Assembly (NCBI GenBank): GCA_021804305.1
Contig: JAJZKF010000012.1
Location: 1-12,562 of the forward strand
Length of the DNA: 12,562 nucleotides
Reading direction: 5' to 3'
From: Microcaldota archaeon
Lineage (GTDB): Archaea > Micrarchaeota > Micrarchaeia > Micrarchaeales > CABMGC01
Below the pieces are notes generated by a model. It saw nothing but the letters and a program-made list of their open reading frames with translations. It did no database searches and was not told the DNA's origin. The translations under genes and the position numbers were made by a program. This document shows positions 6,368-12,562 of this stretch, one piece after another; the first letter of the stretch is position 1, and every line of letters begins with the position of its first letter.

Positions 6368-6854
6368 GAAGGCTTCTGAAGAAACCGCCTCTGCTGGAAA
6401 GCAGGCATGGGAGAAAGAACGAGAGGAGATGAAGGACAGGTTCCTTCGCCTTGCTGCTGAGTTCGATAACTACAAGAAAAGGACTGCAAAGGAACTAGAA
6501 GGCGCAAAAGGCATCGGCAAGGCTGAATGCGTATCACATCTGCTTCCGGTTCTTGATGAATTCGAGATAGCGATAGAGTCGATGGCGCTGAAAAGTGAGA
6601 GCGAGAAGGGGATAGCGCTGATATTTTCAAATCTGTTAGATACTCTCCGGAAGGATGGGCTACGTGAGATCAATTCACAAGGAAGGTTCGATCCTTACAA
6701 ACATGAGATAGTGCTGACAAGGGAGAGTCAGGAGTCTGATGGCACTATCATAGAAACCATAAGGAAGGGATACATGCTCAATGAGATTATGCTAAGGCCT
6801 GCTTCGGTTGTAGTCTCGAAAGAGACAAAACAGGAGCAAGGAAAAACAACGTGA
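6357..6854 (+). CDS. grpE: Nucleotide exchange factor GrpE
   Basis: Co-chaperone that speeds ADP release from DnaK. 165 residues: a charged N-terminal segment (1-15), a long coiled-coil region with the [20 protein letters not shown] core typical of GrpE dimers, the helical segment [12 protein letters not shown], and the C-terminal beta-domain. That domain contains FDPYKHEIV and the near-invariant [17 protein letters not shown] short polar tail (EQGKTT) follows. Length is slightly below the 180-200 of most bacterial GrpE. It overlaps the upstream regulator by 11 nt and ends 4 nt before dnaK. Confidence 0.95.
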   Translation: MDDKKASEETASAGKQAWEKEREEMKDRFLRLAAEFDNYKKRTAKELEGAKGIGKAECVSHLLPVLDEFEIAIESMALKSESEKGIALIFSNLLDTLRKDGLREINSQGRFDPYKHEIVLTRESQESDGTIIETIRKGYMLNEIMLRPASVVVSKETKQEQGKTT

Positions 6855-6858
6855 TAAC

Positions 6859-8718
6859 ATGAAGATAATAGGAATAGACCTTGGGACATCGAATTCTGCT
6901 GCAGCCGTACTTGAGGCAGGAAGGCCAGTGCTGATACCCAGCGCTGAGGGCACATCGCTTTATGGAAAGTCCTTCCCCAGCTATGTTGCTTTTACAAAGG
7001 ACAGCAGCAGACTTATCGGCGAGCCTGCGAAACGCCAGGCGATCGCAAATCCGGAAGGCACACTCTATGCCTTCAAGAGAAAAATGGGTACCGACTCGAA
7101 GTACAAAGTGTACGGCAAGGATTACACTCCGCAGGAGCTATCTGCAATGGTGCTGCAGAAGATAAAGAAGGACGCAGAGGCATTCCTCGGCGAAGAAGTC
7201 AAAAAGGCAGTGATAACGGTTCCGGCCTACTTCAATGACAATCAGCGCCAGGCCACAAAAGACGCAGGGGAGATAGCGGGCCTTGAGGTAGTGCGGCTGG
7301 TCAACGAGCCTACTGCGGCATCTCTCGCATATGGGATAGACAAGCAGGGCAAAGACATGAAGATTCTCGTGTACGACTTCGGAGGAGGAACGCTTGACGT
7401 TACTATAATGGAGTTCGGCAACGGGGTGTTCGAGGTAAAGTCAACCAATGGAGATACACAGCTCGGAGGGACAGACATGGACAATGCTCTAATAGAGTTC
7501 CTCTCAAAAGAGATATCTTCGAAGCACGCCATCGACGTCACAAAAGACAAGCAAGCTATGCAGAGGCTCAGGGAAGCCGCTGAGAAGGCCAAGATAGAGC
7601 TGTCCACAACGCTTACAAGCGAGGTGAATCTTCCTTTCCTTGCGCTTGACGCAAACAAGACCCCAATAAACTTCTCTTACTCCCTCACGCGTGCAAAGCT
7701 CGAGGATGTCGTCCTCCCCATAGTGCAGAGAACTACAAAACCGGCTCTGCAGGCACTCAAGGATGCGAAGCTCGAGCCCAAGGACATCGACAGGATAATA
7801 CTTGTGGGAGGGCCGACACGCATGCCCTTAGTGCAGAGGTACGTTGAGCAGCTTTTCGGCAAGAAGATAGAGCGCGGGGTAGATCCGATGGAGGCTGTCG
7901 CTTTCGGAGCAGCAATCCAGGCGGGGGTCCTTACCGGTGAGGTAAAGGATATAGTCCTACTCGATGTGACTCCGCTTTCTCTCGGTCTAGAGACTCTCGG
8001 AAGCGTTATGACTCCGCTTATAGAGCGCAACACTACTATACCTATAAAGAAGTCGCAGGTATTCACAACGGCAGCTGACAACCAACCTGAGGTAGATATA
8101 CATATCCTTCAGGGGGAGAGGAAGCTCTCAAAAGACAACGTGGAGCTTGGAAGGTTCCAGCTCAAGGGAATACCTCCAGCTCCGAGAGGAGTGCCGCAAA
8201 TAGAGGTCACCTTCGATATAGATGCAAACGGAATACTGCATGTCACTGCAAAGGACACAAAGACGGGGAAGGAGCAGAGCATGCAGGTGATCGCTCCGAA
8301 CAAGATGGACAAATCAGATCTTGAGAAGAAGCTCAAGGAGGCAGAGGAGTATGCACAGAGGGACAAGGAGGAGTTCGAGAAGATACAGTCAAAGAACGAA
8401 GCCGAATCACTCATCTACAGTGCGGACAACACTCTCAAGGAATTCAAGGACAAGATACCCGAAGATGTACGCAAGAAGGTCGAGGATGCAAAAAGCGAAC
8501 TCTCAGAAGCTGTCAAGGGGGAAAGCACCGATGAGATACGTGAGAAGGTCTCAAAGCTCTCTGATGCCCTGAAGGAGATAGGCTCCAACATATACGGGCA
8601 GCCTCCCCAGGCAGGGGAGGGCGTTGGAACCCCTGGTCCTGAGGATGGCGCGGGCTCTGCTGGACAGAGCCCTGACGGCTCAGATGCCGTAAATACCGAT
8701 TTCAAGGTAGAAAAATAA
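6859..8718 (+). CDS. dnaK: Chaperone DnaK (Hsp70)
   Basis: 619-residue Hsp70 that binds exposed hydrophobic segments in cycles of ATP hydrolysis driven by DnaJ and GrpE. The nucleotide-binding domain spans about 1-360: phosphate-1 IDLGTSNS (6-13, Ser where most have Thr), phosphate-2 [10 protein letters not shown] (172-181), adenosine motif GGPTR (317-321). The interdomain linker DIVLLDV is at 364-370, followed by the beta-sandwich and helical lid. Around residues 75-90 it lacks the 20-odd-residue insert of E. coli DnaK, as archaeal and Gram-positive DnaK do. The tail from about 580 is rich in Gly, Pro, Ser and Asp and ends DFKVEK. No good Shine-Dalgarno sequence is seen before the ATG, 4 nt after grpE, so coupling is likely. 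GC-rich hairpins lie in the 3' tail-coding part. Confidence 0.98.
   Translation: MKIIGIDLGTSNSAAAVLEAGRPVLIPSAEGTSLYGKSFPSYVAFTKDSSRLIGEPAKRQAIANPEGTLYAFKRKMGTDSKYKVYGKDYTPQELSAMVLQKIKKDAEAFLGEEVKKAVITVPAYFNDNQRQATKDAGEIAGLEVVRLVNEPTAASLAYGIDKQGKDMKILVYDFGGGTLDVTIMEFGNGVFEVKSTNGDTQLGGTDMDNALIEFLSKEISSKHAIDVTKDKQAMQRLREAAEKAKIELSTTLTSEVNLPFLALDANKTPINFSYSLTRAKLEDVVLPIVQRTTKPALQALKDAKLEPKDIDRIILVGGPTRMPLVQRYVEQLFGKKIERGVDPMEAVAFGAAIQAGVLTGEVKDIVLLDVTPLSLGLETLGSVMTPLIERNTTIPIKKSQVFTTAADNQPEVDIHILQGERKLSKDNVELGRFQLKGIPPAPRGVPQIEVTFDIDANGILHVTAKDTKTGKEQSMQVIAPNKMDKSDLEKKLKEAEEYAQRDKEEFEKIQSKNEAESLIYSADNTLKEFKDKIPEDVRKKVEDAKSELSEAVKGESTDEIREKVSKLSDALKEIGSNIYGQPPQAGEGVGTPGPEDGAGSAGQSPDGSDAVNTDFKVEK
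8602..8635 (+). other. Two mutually exclusive GC-rich hairpins in the dnaK 3' coding region
   Basis: CCTCCCC (8602-8608) pairs with GGGGAGG (8614-8620) across a five-base loop. CAGGGG (8612-8617) can instead pair with CCCCTG (8630-8635). The two share the GGGG and cannot form together. Gly/Pro codons of the DnaK tail favour such pairing by chance. Confidence 0.35.
8652..8672 (+). other. Stable hairpin near the end of dnaK
   Basis: GGGCTCTG (8652-8659) and CAGAGCCC (8665-8672) form a perfect eight-pair stem with a five-base loop. It lies 46 nt before the dnaK stop and 56 nt before the dnaJ start. No T-tract follows, so it is not an obvious terminator; it could influence mRNA processing or the dnaK:dnaJ ratio. 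Confidence 0.4.
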
Positions 8719-8728
8719 GCAGATCAGC

Positions 8729-9847
8729 ATGCGGGACTATTATGACGTACTAGGAGTGCCAAAGGCGTCAACGCAGGATCAGATAAAGAAAGCGTACCGT
8801 GACCTTGCGCTAAAGTATCATCCTGACAGGAACAAGTCTGCAGACGCAGAGTCCAAATTCAAGGAGATCAACGAGGCATATGCCGTTCTCGGAAATCCCG
8901 AAAAGAGGCAGCGGTACGACACTTACGGACCGGAACAATTCGGCCAGAGATACAGCGAAGAGGACATCTTCAGGGGGTTCAACTTTCAGGACATCTTCAG
9001 AGATATCGGCCTTAATGTGGATTTTGGAATGGGGTCGGATCCCGGCGGCATGTTCTCCCGGTTCTTCGGGCAGCAGCCAGGGCCAGAGCAAGGGCGCAGC
9101 CTCCTGTATCGCTTGGATCTTCGCCTTGAAGAGGTCGCTGAAGGAGCCAAGAAAGACATCTCAGTAAAGCATGTCAGAGCATGCGGTTCTTGCGGCGGCT
9201 CAGGGGCCGAGCCCGGGTCAAAGGTTATAAAGTGTAATGAATGCAGAGGTGCCGGCAGAGTAAGACGTACCAGCAATACTCTGTTCGGTCAGGTGCAAGT
9301 TGTCTCAGCATGCGATAGATGCAGCGGCACTGGGAAGGTGCATGAGAAGAGCTGTAGGCATTGTGGCGGAACAGGCGGCGAAGTTGCGACAGAGAAGGTG
9401 AATGTGGATATCCCTGCAGGTGTAAGCGATGGCATGCGACTACGACTTGAAGGAATGGGCGACTATTCGAGATACGGCAAGGGCGATCTTTATATCGAGA
9501 TAAATACTCTGCCTCACACAACCTTCAAAAGAGACGGCGACAACATCCTTGCTTCAGTCACAATCCCATTTTACCTTGCTATACTCGGAGGCGAAGCCGA
9601 AGTTCCCACCTTGAAAGGCGGGAAAAAAGTTTTTATCGAGCCCGGAACACAGCCAAACGTGGGGTTACTGATAAAAGGTCACGGTGTAAGAAGGTTCAGG
9701 GGCAGTTCGTACGGAGATGAGATCGTGACCATAAACGTGGAGATGCCAAAGGTCCTTTCCGCTGAAGAACGCGACCTTATCGAGAGATTCAGGACCCTGA
9801 GGGATGGCAGCGAAGGGGACCCAAAGAAGCGTTTCTGGAAGTTCTAA
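8729..9847 (+). CDS. dnaJ: Chaperone DnaJ (type I Hsp40)
   Basis: J-domain co-chaperone that delivers substrates to DnaK and triggers its ATPase. 372 residues with full type I architecture. The J domain is at 3-67, with His-Pro-Asp at 31-33. A short Gly/Phe-rich region at about 72-120 carries two DIF motifs (EEDIF, FQDIF), known in bacterial DnaJ to influence DnaK-dependent activity. Four CxxCxGxG zinc repeats follow: CGSCGGSG (152), CNECRGAG (169), CDRCSGTG (195) and CRHCGGTG (209). Then come the C-terminal substrate-binding barrels (about 220-345) and a short dimerisation tail. It begins 10 nt after dnaK and closes the operon. Its stop overlaps the minus-strand hydrolase stop by 4 nt, tail to tail, leaving no room for a separate terminator. 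Confidence 0.97.
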   Translation: MRDYYDVLGVPKASTQDQIKKAYRDLALKYHPDRNKSADAESKFKEINEAYAVLGNPEKRQRYDTYGPEQFGQRYSEEDIFRGFNFQDIFRDIGLNVDFGMGSDPGGMFSRFFGQQPGPEQGRSLLYRLDLRLEEVAEGAKKDISVKHVRACGSCGGSGAEPGSKVIKCNECRGAGRVRRTSNTLFGQVQVVSACDRCSGTGKVHEKSCRHCGGTGGEVATEKVNVDIPAGVSDGMRLRLEGMGDYSRYGKGDLYIEINTLPHTTFKRDGDNILASVTIPFYLAILGGEAEVPTLKGGKKVFIEPGTQPNVGLLIKGHGVRRFRGSSYGDEIVTINVEMPKVLSAEERDLIERFRTLRDGSEGDPKKRFWKF

Positions 9848-10614
9848 CGTTTTCCCAGTACGATCTTCTTTGCAATTATGCATGTTGTATCTTTATAGCC
9901 GCGTTCATTTATGAATATTGGATAGAAGTCGTAGTCTGCCCTGATCTTTTTGCCTGCTGCTACTGCAAATGCGCTGCCTTTTGCCACCCTCCTGAAATCC
10001 TTCATCATTAGTTTAGAACTGTCCTTGATCTTCAAAGGGCGCAATACCTTGAAATACTCCTTGCGTGAATGCCTCCTCCTGTCCTCCCCAAAGTTCCTTA
10101 TGCTCCTCTCCACTATAGCGGCAACAGACTCTGCTGCCCTGTCTTGACTGAACTCGATAGATACACCACACCTGACATGATCTATCAGTGACCTTCTTTT
10201 TCCGATACTTTTGTTCATTATGACCACCTTCCCTATGGGCACCGCTTCGATGAGCTCTCTTACCTTCCTCTTCCTGAAGCTGTCCGTTGTTGTCACTACA
10301 CAGTCAGCCATTCCTGATGTTGTCGAATGAATGTCTATAATATACCTACACCCTTCAAGAGCTTTGAGTATCTTCGGTGCAAGCCTCTCCTCTATCCCTC
10401 CTCCCTGGCCTCCTGGAAAGCTTCTGTTTAGATCAGTATCAATGTAACGCACGTCTCTCTTCATGGCCTCCTCGTTCGCTATTACCGTACGTATCGGAAG
10501 TTTTTTCTCTCTTGACGAGAGCGTTCTAATCACCTGCGCTCCTAGCTTCTCATTTCCATGTAAGCAGCCAACAATGCCCACTTCCGGGCTCTCTACCAGA
10601 TCAAATACCTTCAT
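9844..10614 (-). CDS. M14-type aspartoacylase / succinylglutamate desuccinylase-like zinc hydrolase
   Basis: 256-residue predicted zinc-dependent deacylase or carboxypeptidase-like enzyme of the AstE/AspA group (Pfam PF04952 type). The zinc site is complete: His19 and Glu22 in CLHGNE, and His96 in YIIDIHST. The substrate-carboxylate arginine is in DTDLNRSFPG (Arg64), and a probable catalytic Glu is in VSIEFSQ, near 155. A smaller C-terminal domain follows. The ATG at 10614 is chosen because the upstream in-frame ATG at 10638 is only 11 bp from the TATA-like box and adds no family sequence. The pathway is unclear: no arginine-catabolism (ast) genes or aspartoacylase partners are nearby, so succinylglutamate or N-acetylaspartate should not be assumed. 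It stands alone, converging on dnaJ. Confidence 0.82.
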   Translation of the reverse strand: MKVFDLVESPEVGIVGCLHGNEKLGAQVIRTLSSREKKLPIRTVIANEEAMKRDVRYIDTDLNRSFPGGQGGGIEERLAPKILKALEGCRYIIDIHSTTSGMADCVVTTTDSFRKRKVRELIEAVPIGKVVIMNKSIGKRRSLIDHVRCGVSIEFSQDRAAESVAAIVERSIRNFGEDRRRHSRKEYFKVLRPLKIKDSSKLMMKDFRRVAKGSAFAVAAGKKIRADYDFYPIFINERGYKDTTCIIAKKIVLGKR

Positions 10615-10645
10615 TGGAATACCTATCAAGCGATACACTTACAAC

Positions 10646-10652
10646 TTTAAAA
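10646..10652 (-). promoter_or_regulatory. TATA-like box of the M14-type hydrolase gene
   Basis: TTTTAAA on the minus strand is centred about 35 bp before the ATG at 10614, predicting a leader of 8-9 nt. It is a weaker match than the other TATA boxes in the window. Confidence 0.4.
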
Positions 10653-10676
10653 CCCATCTGGCTGTTACTAAGGTAG

Positions 10677-11393
10677 CTATGCGAAGTCTCCATATTTCTC
10701 TGTCTCACTTCCACCAACCTGCCCTATCAGAAGCACAGAGTCTCCCCTGCCAACTTTGATACCCAACCTGCTTCTGAAGAAATCATTCGCGGCTTCATTG
10801 CTGGAGACAGGATTATTCTGATAAAGTGACTGGCCATAAGTGCCCCTTTCAACAAACGTATGTCTGTCCATCCCTTCCATCCCAAGTCTCTCGGCTACAA
10901 TCTCTGCAACCTGCATTATCATCGGGGATGCCAGCTCTCCGGAGACGTTCGGATAAACCGCTGATATGTGCTCCGACCTGAGCAATCTATGGTAAACAAC
11001 GGGATTCTGTGTGCGCAGGGCCACATAAGATGGCCTATTCTCGCGTATTGCGTTTCCTAACGAAAGACCAAACAATCCCATCCCCTGATGTTCTCCATCT
11101 ACAACTATCCCTGCGAGATACAGGATCGTTCCTTCCCTCTCCTGTCCTGGTCCTTCCTTATTCTTCCCCTCCCCTGCCTCAAATCTTCTGTATGCGGCAA
11201 ATCCTACCTCTTTCTTATCCACGCGAAGCAGATGCACAAAGTCTCCTCCAAGCACGTGTACGCGCACATCCGCTTCGGTCATCTGTGGGCCGAATCCGCT
11301 TTTTGCTATTCTTACAAGTCCCTTCAAGTCTATCTCAACTGAACTGCGCGGATTGTTTATCAAGCTAACTTCAAGTCTAGCCACTGATTTCAC
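10677..11393 (-). CDS. GNAT-family acetyltransferase
   Basis: 238-residue protein with a GNAT acetyl-CoA-binding core. The strand AGIVVDGEHQGMGLFGLSLGNAI carries the pyrophosphate-binding Q/RxxGxG pattern at 103-108 (QGMGLF), followed by the usual helix. A strand YVALRTQNPVVYHRLL comes next, the position where GNATs place the end of motif A and motif B. The start is a GTG at 11393 with GAGGTG about seven bases upstream; a GTG at 11384 is possible. About 100 residues follow the core and are unassigned. It overlaps the winged-helix gene upstream by 17 nt, so the two are co-transcribed and possibly regulated together. Substrate unknown; protein, small molecule and antibiotic are all open. Confidence 0.7.
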   Translation of the reverse strand: MKSVARLEVSLINNPRSSVEIDLKGLVRIAKSGFGPQMTEADVRVHVLGGDFVHLLRVDKKEVGFAAYRRFEAGEGKNKEGPGQEREGTILYLAGIVVDGEHQGMGLFGLSLGNAIRENRPSYVALRTQNPVVYHRLLRSEHISAVYPNVSGELASPMIMQVAEIVAERLGMEGMDRHTFVERGTYGQSLYQNNPVSSNEAANDFFRSRLGIKVGRGDSVLLIGQVGGSETEKYGDFA

Positions 11394-11697
11394 CGAATAT
11401 CACCTCTATAACTCCTCTTCCGAATTCAGTGAGCACTGCAGGTTTCCGCTCTATCCTGTCACCAAAATCCGCGAGGCTAAGATCCTTCAATATCCTCGCG
11501 TTAAGTTTCAGCGTAGATTCCGCTATGCCATGCTCCTCTGAGAGATCACGCACCACAGCAGAGATTCCCCTGTTGTAGTTCTTCCTCAGCTCAGATAAAA
11601 TCAGTATCTGGTTCGTATTGAGTGCCCTTAAAATAATAGGCTTCAGGAACCTGCCACGTAATATAGATAGGCGAACAACTTCCCTATCGCGTGCCAT
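11377..11697 (-). CDS. Small winged-helix DNA-binding protein
   Basis: 106-residue predicted transcriptional regulator. The sequence is a string of helices: LKPIILRALN, ILILSELRKNY, and ISAVVRDLSEEHGIAESTLKLNARILKDLSL, whose second half is the probable recognition helix. A short wing, ADFGDRIERKPAVLTEFGRGVI, follows. The pattern matches archaeal winged-helix proteins that read promoter DNA as dimers. It overlaps the GNAT gene by 17 nt. The ATG at 11697 has no good Shine-Dalgarno sequence. There is no in-frame alternative start back to the upstream stop, and a GGGAG upstream instead points to an out-of-frame ATG at 11708. Confidence 0.7.
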   Translation of the reverse strand: MARDREVVRLSILRGRFLKPIILRALNTNQILILSELRKNYNRGISAVVRDLSEEHGIAESTLKLNARILKDLSLADFGDRIERKPAVLTEFGRGVIEVIFGEISG

Positions 11698-11741
11698 TGG
11701 CGGTTCATCACACTCCCTTTCATTATGTTATCCCAGTTCAA

Positions 11742-11749
11742 ATATAAAA
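11742..11749 (-). promoter_or_regulatory. TATA box of the winged-helix/GNAT unit
   Basis: TTTTATAT on the minus strand is centred about 48 bp before the ATG at 11697. The transcript would start near 11718 and carry a leader of about 20 nt, the longest predicted in this window. Confidence 0.5.
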
Positions 11750-11759
11750 GGCTGCTGGT

Positions 11760-11776
11760 CAGGGCAGCATGCCCTG
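11760..11776 (-). terminator. Hairpin downstream of glyA
   Basis: CAGGGCA (11760-11766) and TGCCCTG (11770-11776) form a perfect seven-pair stem with a three-base loop, starting 16 nt after the glyA stop. Reading on along the minus strand, a TTTTATATTT tract follows about 10 bases later. It could terminate or stabilise glyA mRNA; that tract is also the TATA box of the next gene. Confidence 0.4.
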
Positions 11777-11792
11777 CGCTGTGCACCATGAT

Positions 11793-12562
11793 TCAGCCAA
11801 GCTCCGGATAGAGTGGAAACTTCTCGCAGAGTAGGGAAACCTTCCTCCTCACCTCGGCAATTTTATCATTTTTGGAAATATTCTCTCTAAATCTCCTTAT
11901 GCACTCCTTCCTCTCTCCCTTCTCTTGTGGCAATGAGCAACCATTTATCTCTTCCAAAGCATCACGGTAGAAGTCTGCTATCTCTTCCATCTCGCCTTCT
12001 CCCATGCCTCTCGAAGTAATCGCGGGGGTTCCTATGCGTATACCGCTCGGGTAGAATGGCGATGACGGATCTCTCGGTATCGTGTTTTTGTTTACGGTTA
12101 TGCCTGCGGCCCCAAGAGCTTCCTGGGCAAAGACTCCAAGCCCGATGCCTTGATTCGTAAGGTCCATAAGTATCATATGGTTTTCTGTGCCTCCCGTAAC
12201 TAGCTTGAATCCTCTTTTTGCGAGACTTGCTGCAAGCACCTCCGAGTTTCTGACTATCCGCGACGCATATTCTTTGAACTCAGGCTTCCCGGCCTCGAGA
12301 AGCGCGACGGCTATCCCTGCGGTGGTGTGGTCATGCGGGCCTCCCTGCATTCCCGGGAATATGGTCCTGTCTATCTTTTCCCCCAACTCAGGGTCCTTCT
12401 TGAGTCCTTTCTCTGTAACCATTACCATGGCTCCTCTGGGGCCTCTTAGGGTCTTGTGGGTGGTTGTTGTTATTATATCTGCATACTCCTTCGGGCTCTC
12501 GTGCACTCCTCCTGCAACAAGCCCCGCAATGTGTGAAATGTCTGCGGCAAGATATGCGTCCG
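11793..12562 (-). CDS. glyA: Serine hydroxymethyltransferase, 5' truncated by window edge
   Basis: PLP enzyme interconverting serine and glycine while passing a one-carbon unit to a folate or pterin carrier. 255 residues are visible, about the C-terminal 60% of a usual 415-430. The frame runs open through the right edge; a GTG at 12506 is internal, because the codons before it read DAYLAADISHIAGLVAGG, the conserved PLP-ring-binding segment. The Schiff-base lysine is in TTTTHKTLRGPRG (codon at 12453-12455). Later landmarks are PGMQGGPHDH, ENHMILMD, the RIGTPAITSRG arginine that binds the substrate carboxylate, and the C-terminal FPLYPELG. The one-carbon carrier of this organism cannot be inferred from it. 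Its product glycine feeds purine synthesis, though no early pur genes appear here. Confidence 0.96.
   Translation of the reverse strand, partial: DAYLAADISHIAGLVAGGVHESPKEYADIITTTTHKTLRGPRGAMVMVTEKGLKKDPELGEKIDRTIFPGMQGGPHDHTTAGIAVALLEAGKPEFKEYASRIVRNSEVLAASLAKRGFKLVTGGTENHMILMDLTNQGIGLGVFAQEALGAAGITVNKNTIPRDPSSPFYPSGIRIGTPAITSRGMGEGEMEEIADFYRDALEEINGCSLPQEKGERKECIRRFRENISKNDKIAEVRRKVSLLCEKFPLYPELG

Noticed and set aside
6962..7165. Overlapping ORFs inside dnaK, dnaJ and purA on either strand
   Set aside because: They follow the codon pattern of the host gene, lack family similarity and have no promoter or ribosome-binding support.
10677..11697. Toxin-antitoxin module (GNAT toxin with DNA-binding antitoxin)
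   Set aside because: The acetyltransferase has 238 residues, longer than typical TacT/AtaT toxins, and its partner is a winged helix rather than the usual ribbon-helix-helix antitoxin.

Overview
The window is a gene-dense stretch of about 50% GC that looks archaeal. Every transcription-unit start I can place has a TATA-like box at archaeal distance, two units appear leaderless, PurA is of the short archaeal type, and two small winged-helix regulators are present. Most genes are housekeeping. The compact layout, with three tail-to-tail gene pairs overlapping at their stop codons, suggests a small-genome archaeon, possibly of DPANN/Micrarchaeota type. That placement is inference, and a phylogeny of PurA, PurB and DnaK would test it. 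I see no tRNA, rRNA, CRISPR array, insertion sequence or prophage, and no gene-free stretch over about 155 bp.

Left part (1-3487): the 3' two thirds of nspC (polyamine synthesis) enters from the left edge. It is followed by purA and purB, two nucleotides apart, the two enzymes that convert IMP to AMP. Tail-to-tail with purB, and overlapping it, lies a 57-codon cysteine-rich zinc-ribbon ORF on the minus strand. It shares a short divergent promoter region with the next gene.

Middle (3539-5956): a cytosolic alkaline-phosphatase-superfamily phosphodiesterase on plus converges with a minus-strand pair, cutA followed by a P-loop nucleotide kinase resembling dNMP kinase. A 155-bp divergent intergenic region separates cutA from the chaperone operon. 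It holds a leaderless promoter in each direction, two perfect inverted repeats and a tandem 7-bp repeat.

Chaperone operon (5957-9847): a winged-helix regulator, grpE, dnaK and dnaJ follow with an 11-nt overlap and then 4-nt and 10-nt gaps. The order matches bacterial hrcA-grpE-dnaK-dnaJ, but the first gene is not HrcA. With the inverted repeats around its promoter, this is the best candidate for an undescribed regulatory circuit here.

Right part (9844-12562), all minus strand: an M14-type aspartoacylase/succinylglutamate desuccinylase-like hydrolase converging on dnaJ; a two-gene unit of a small winged-helix protein overlapping a GNAT acetyltransferase; and the 3' part of glyA (serine hydroxymethyltransferase) running off the right edge.
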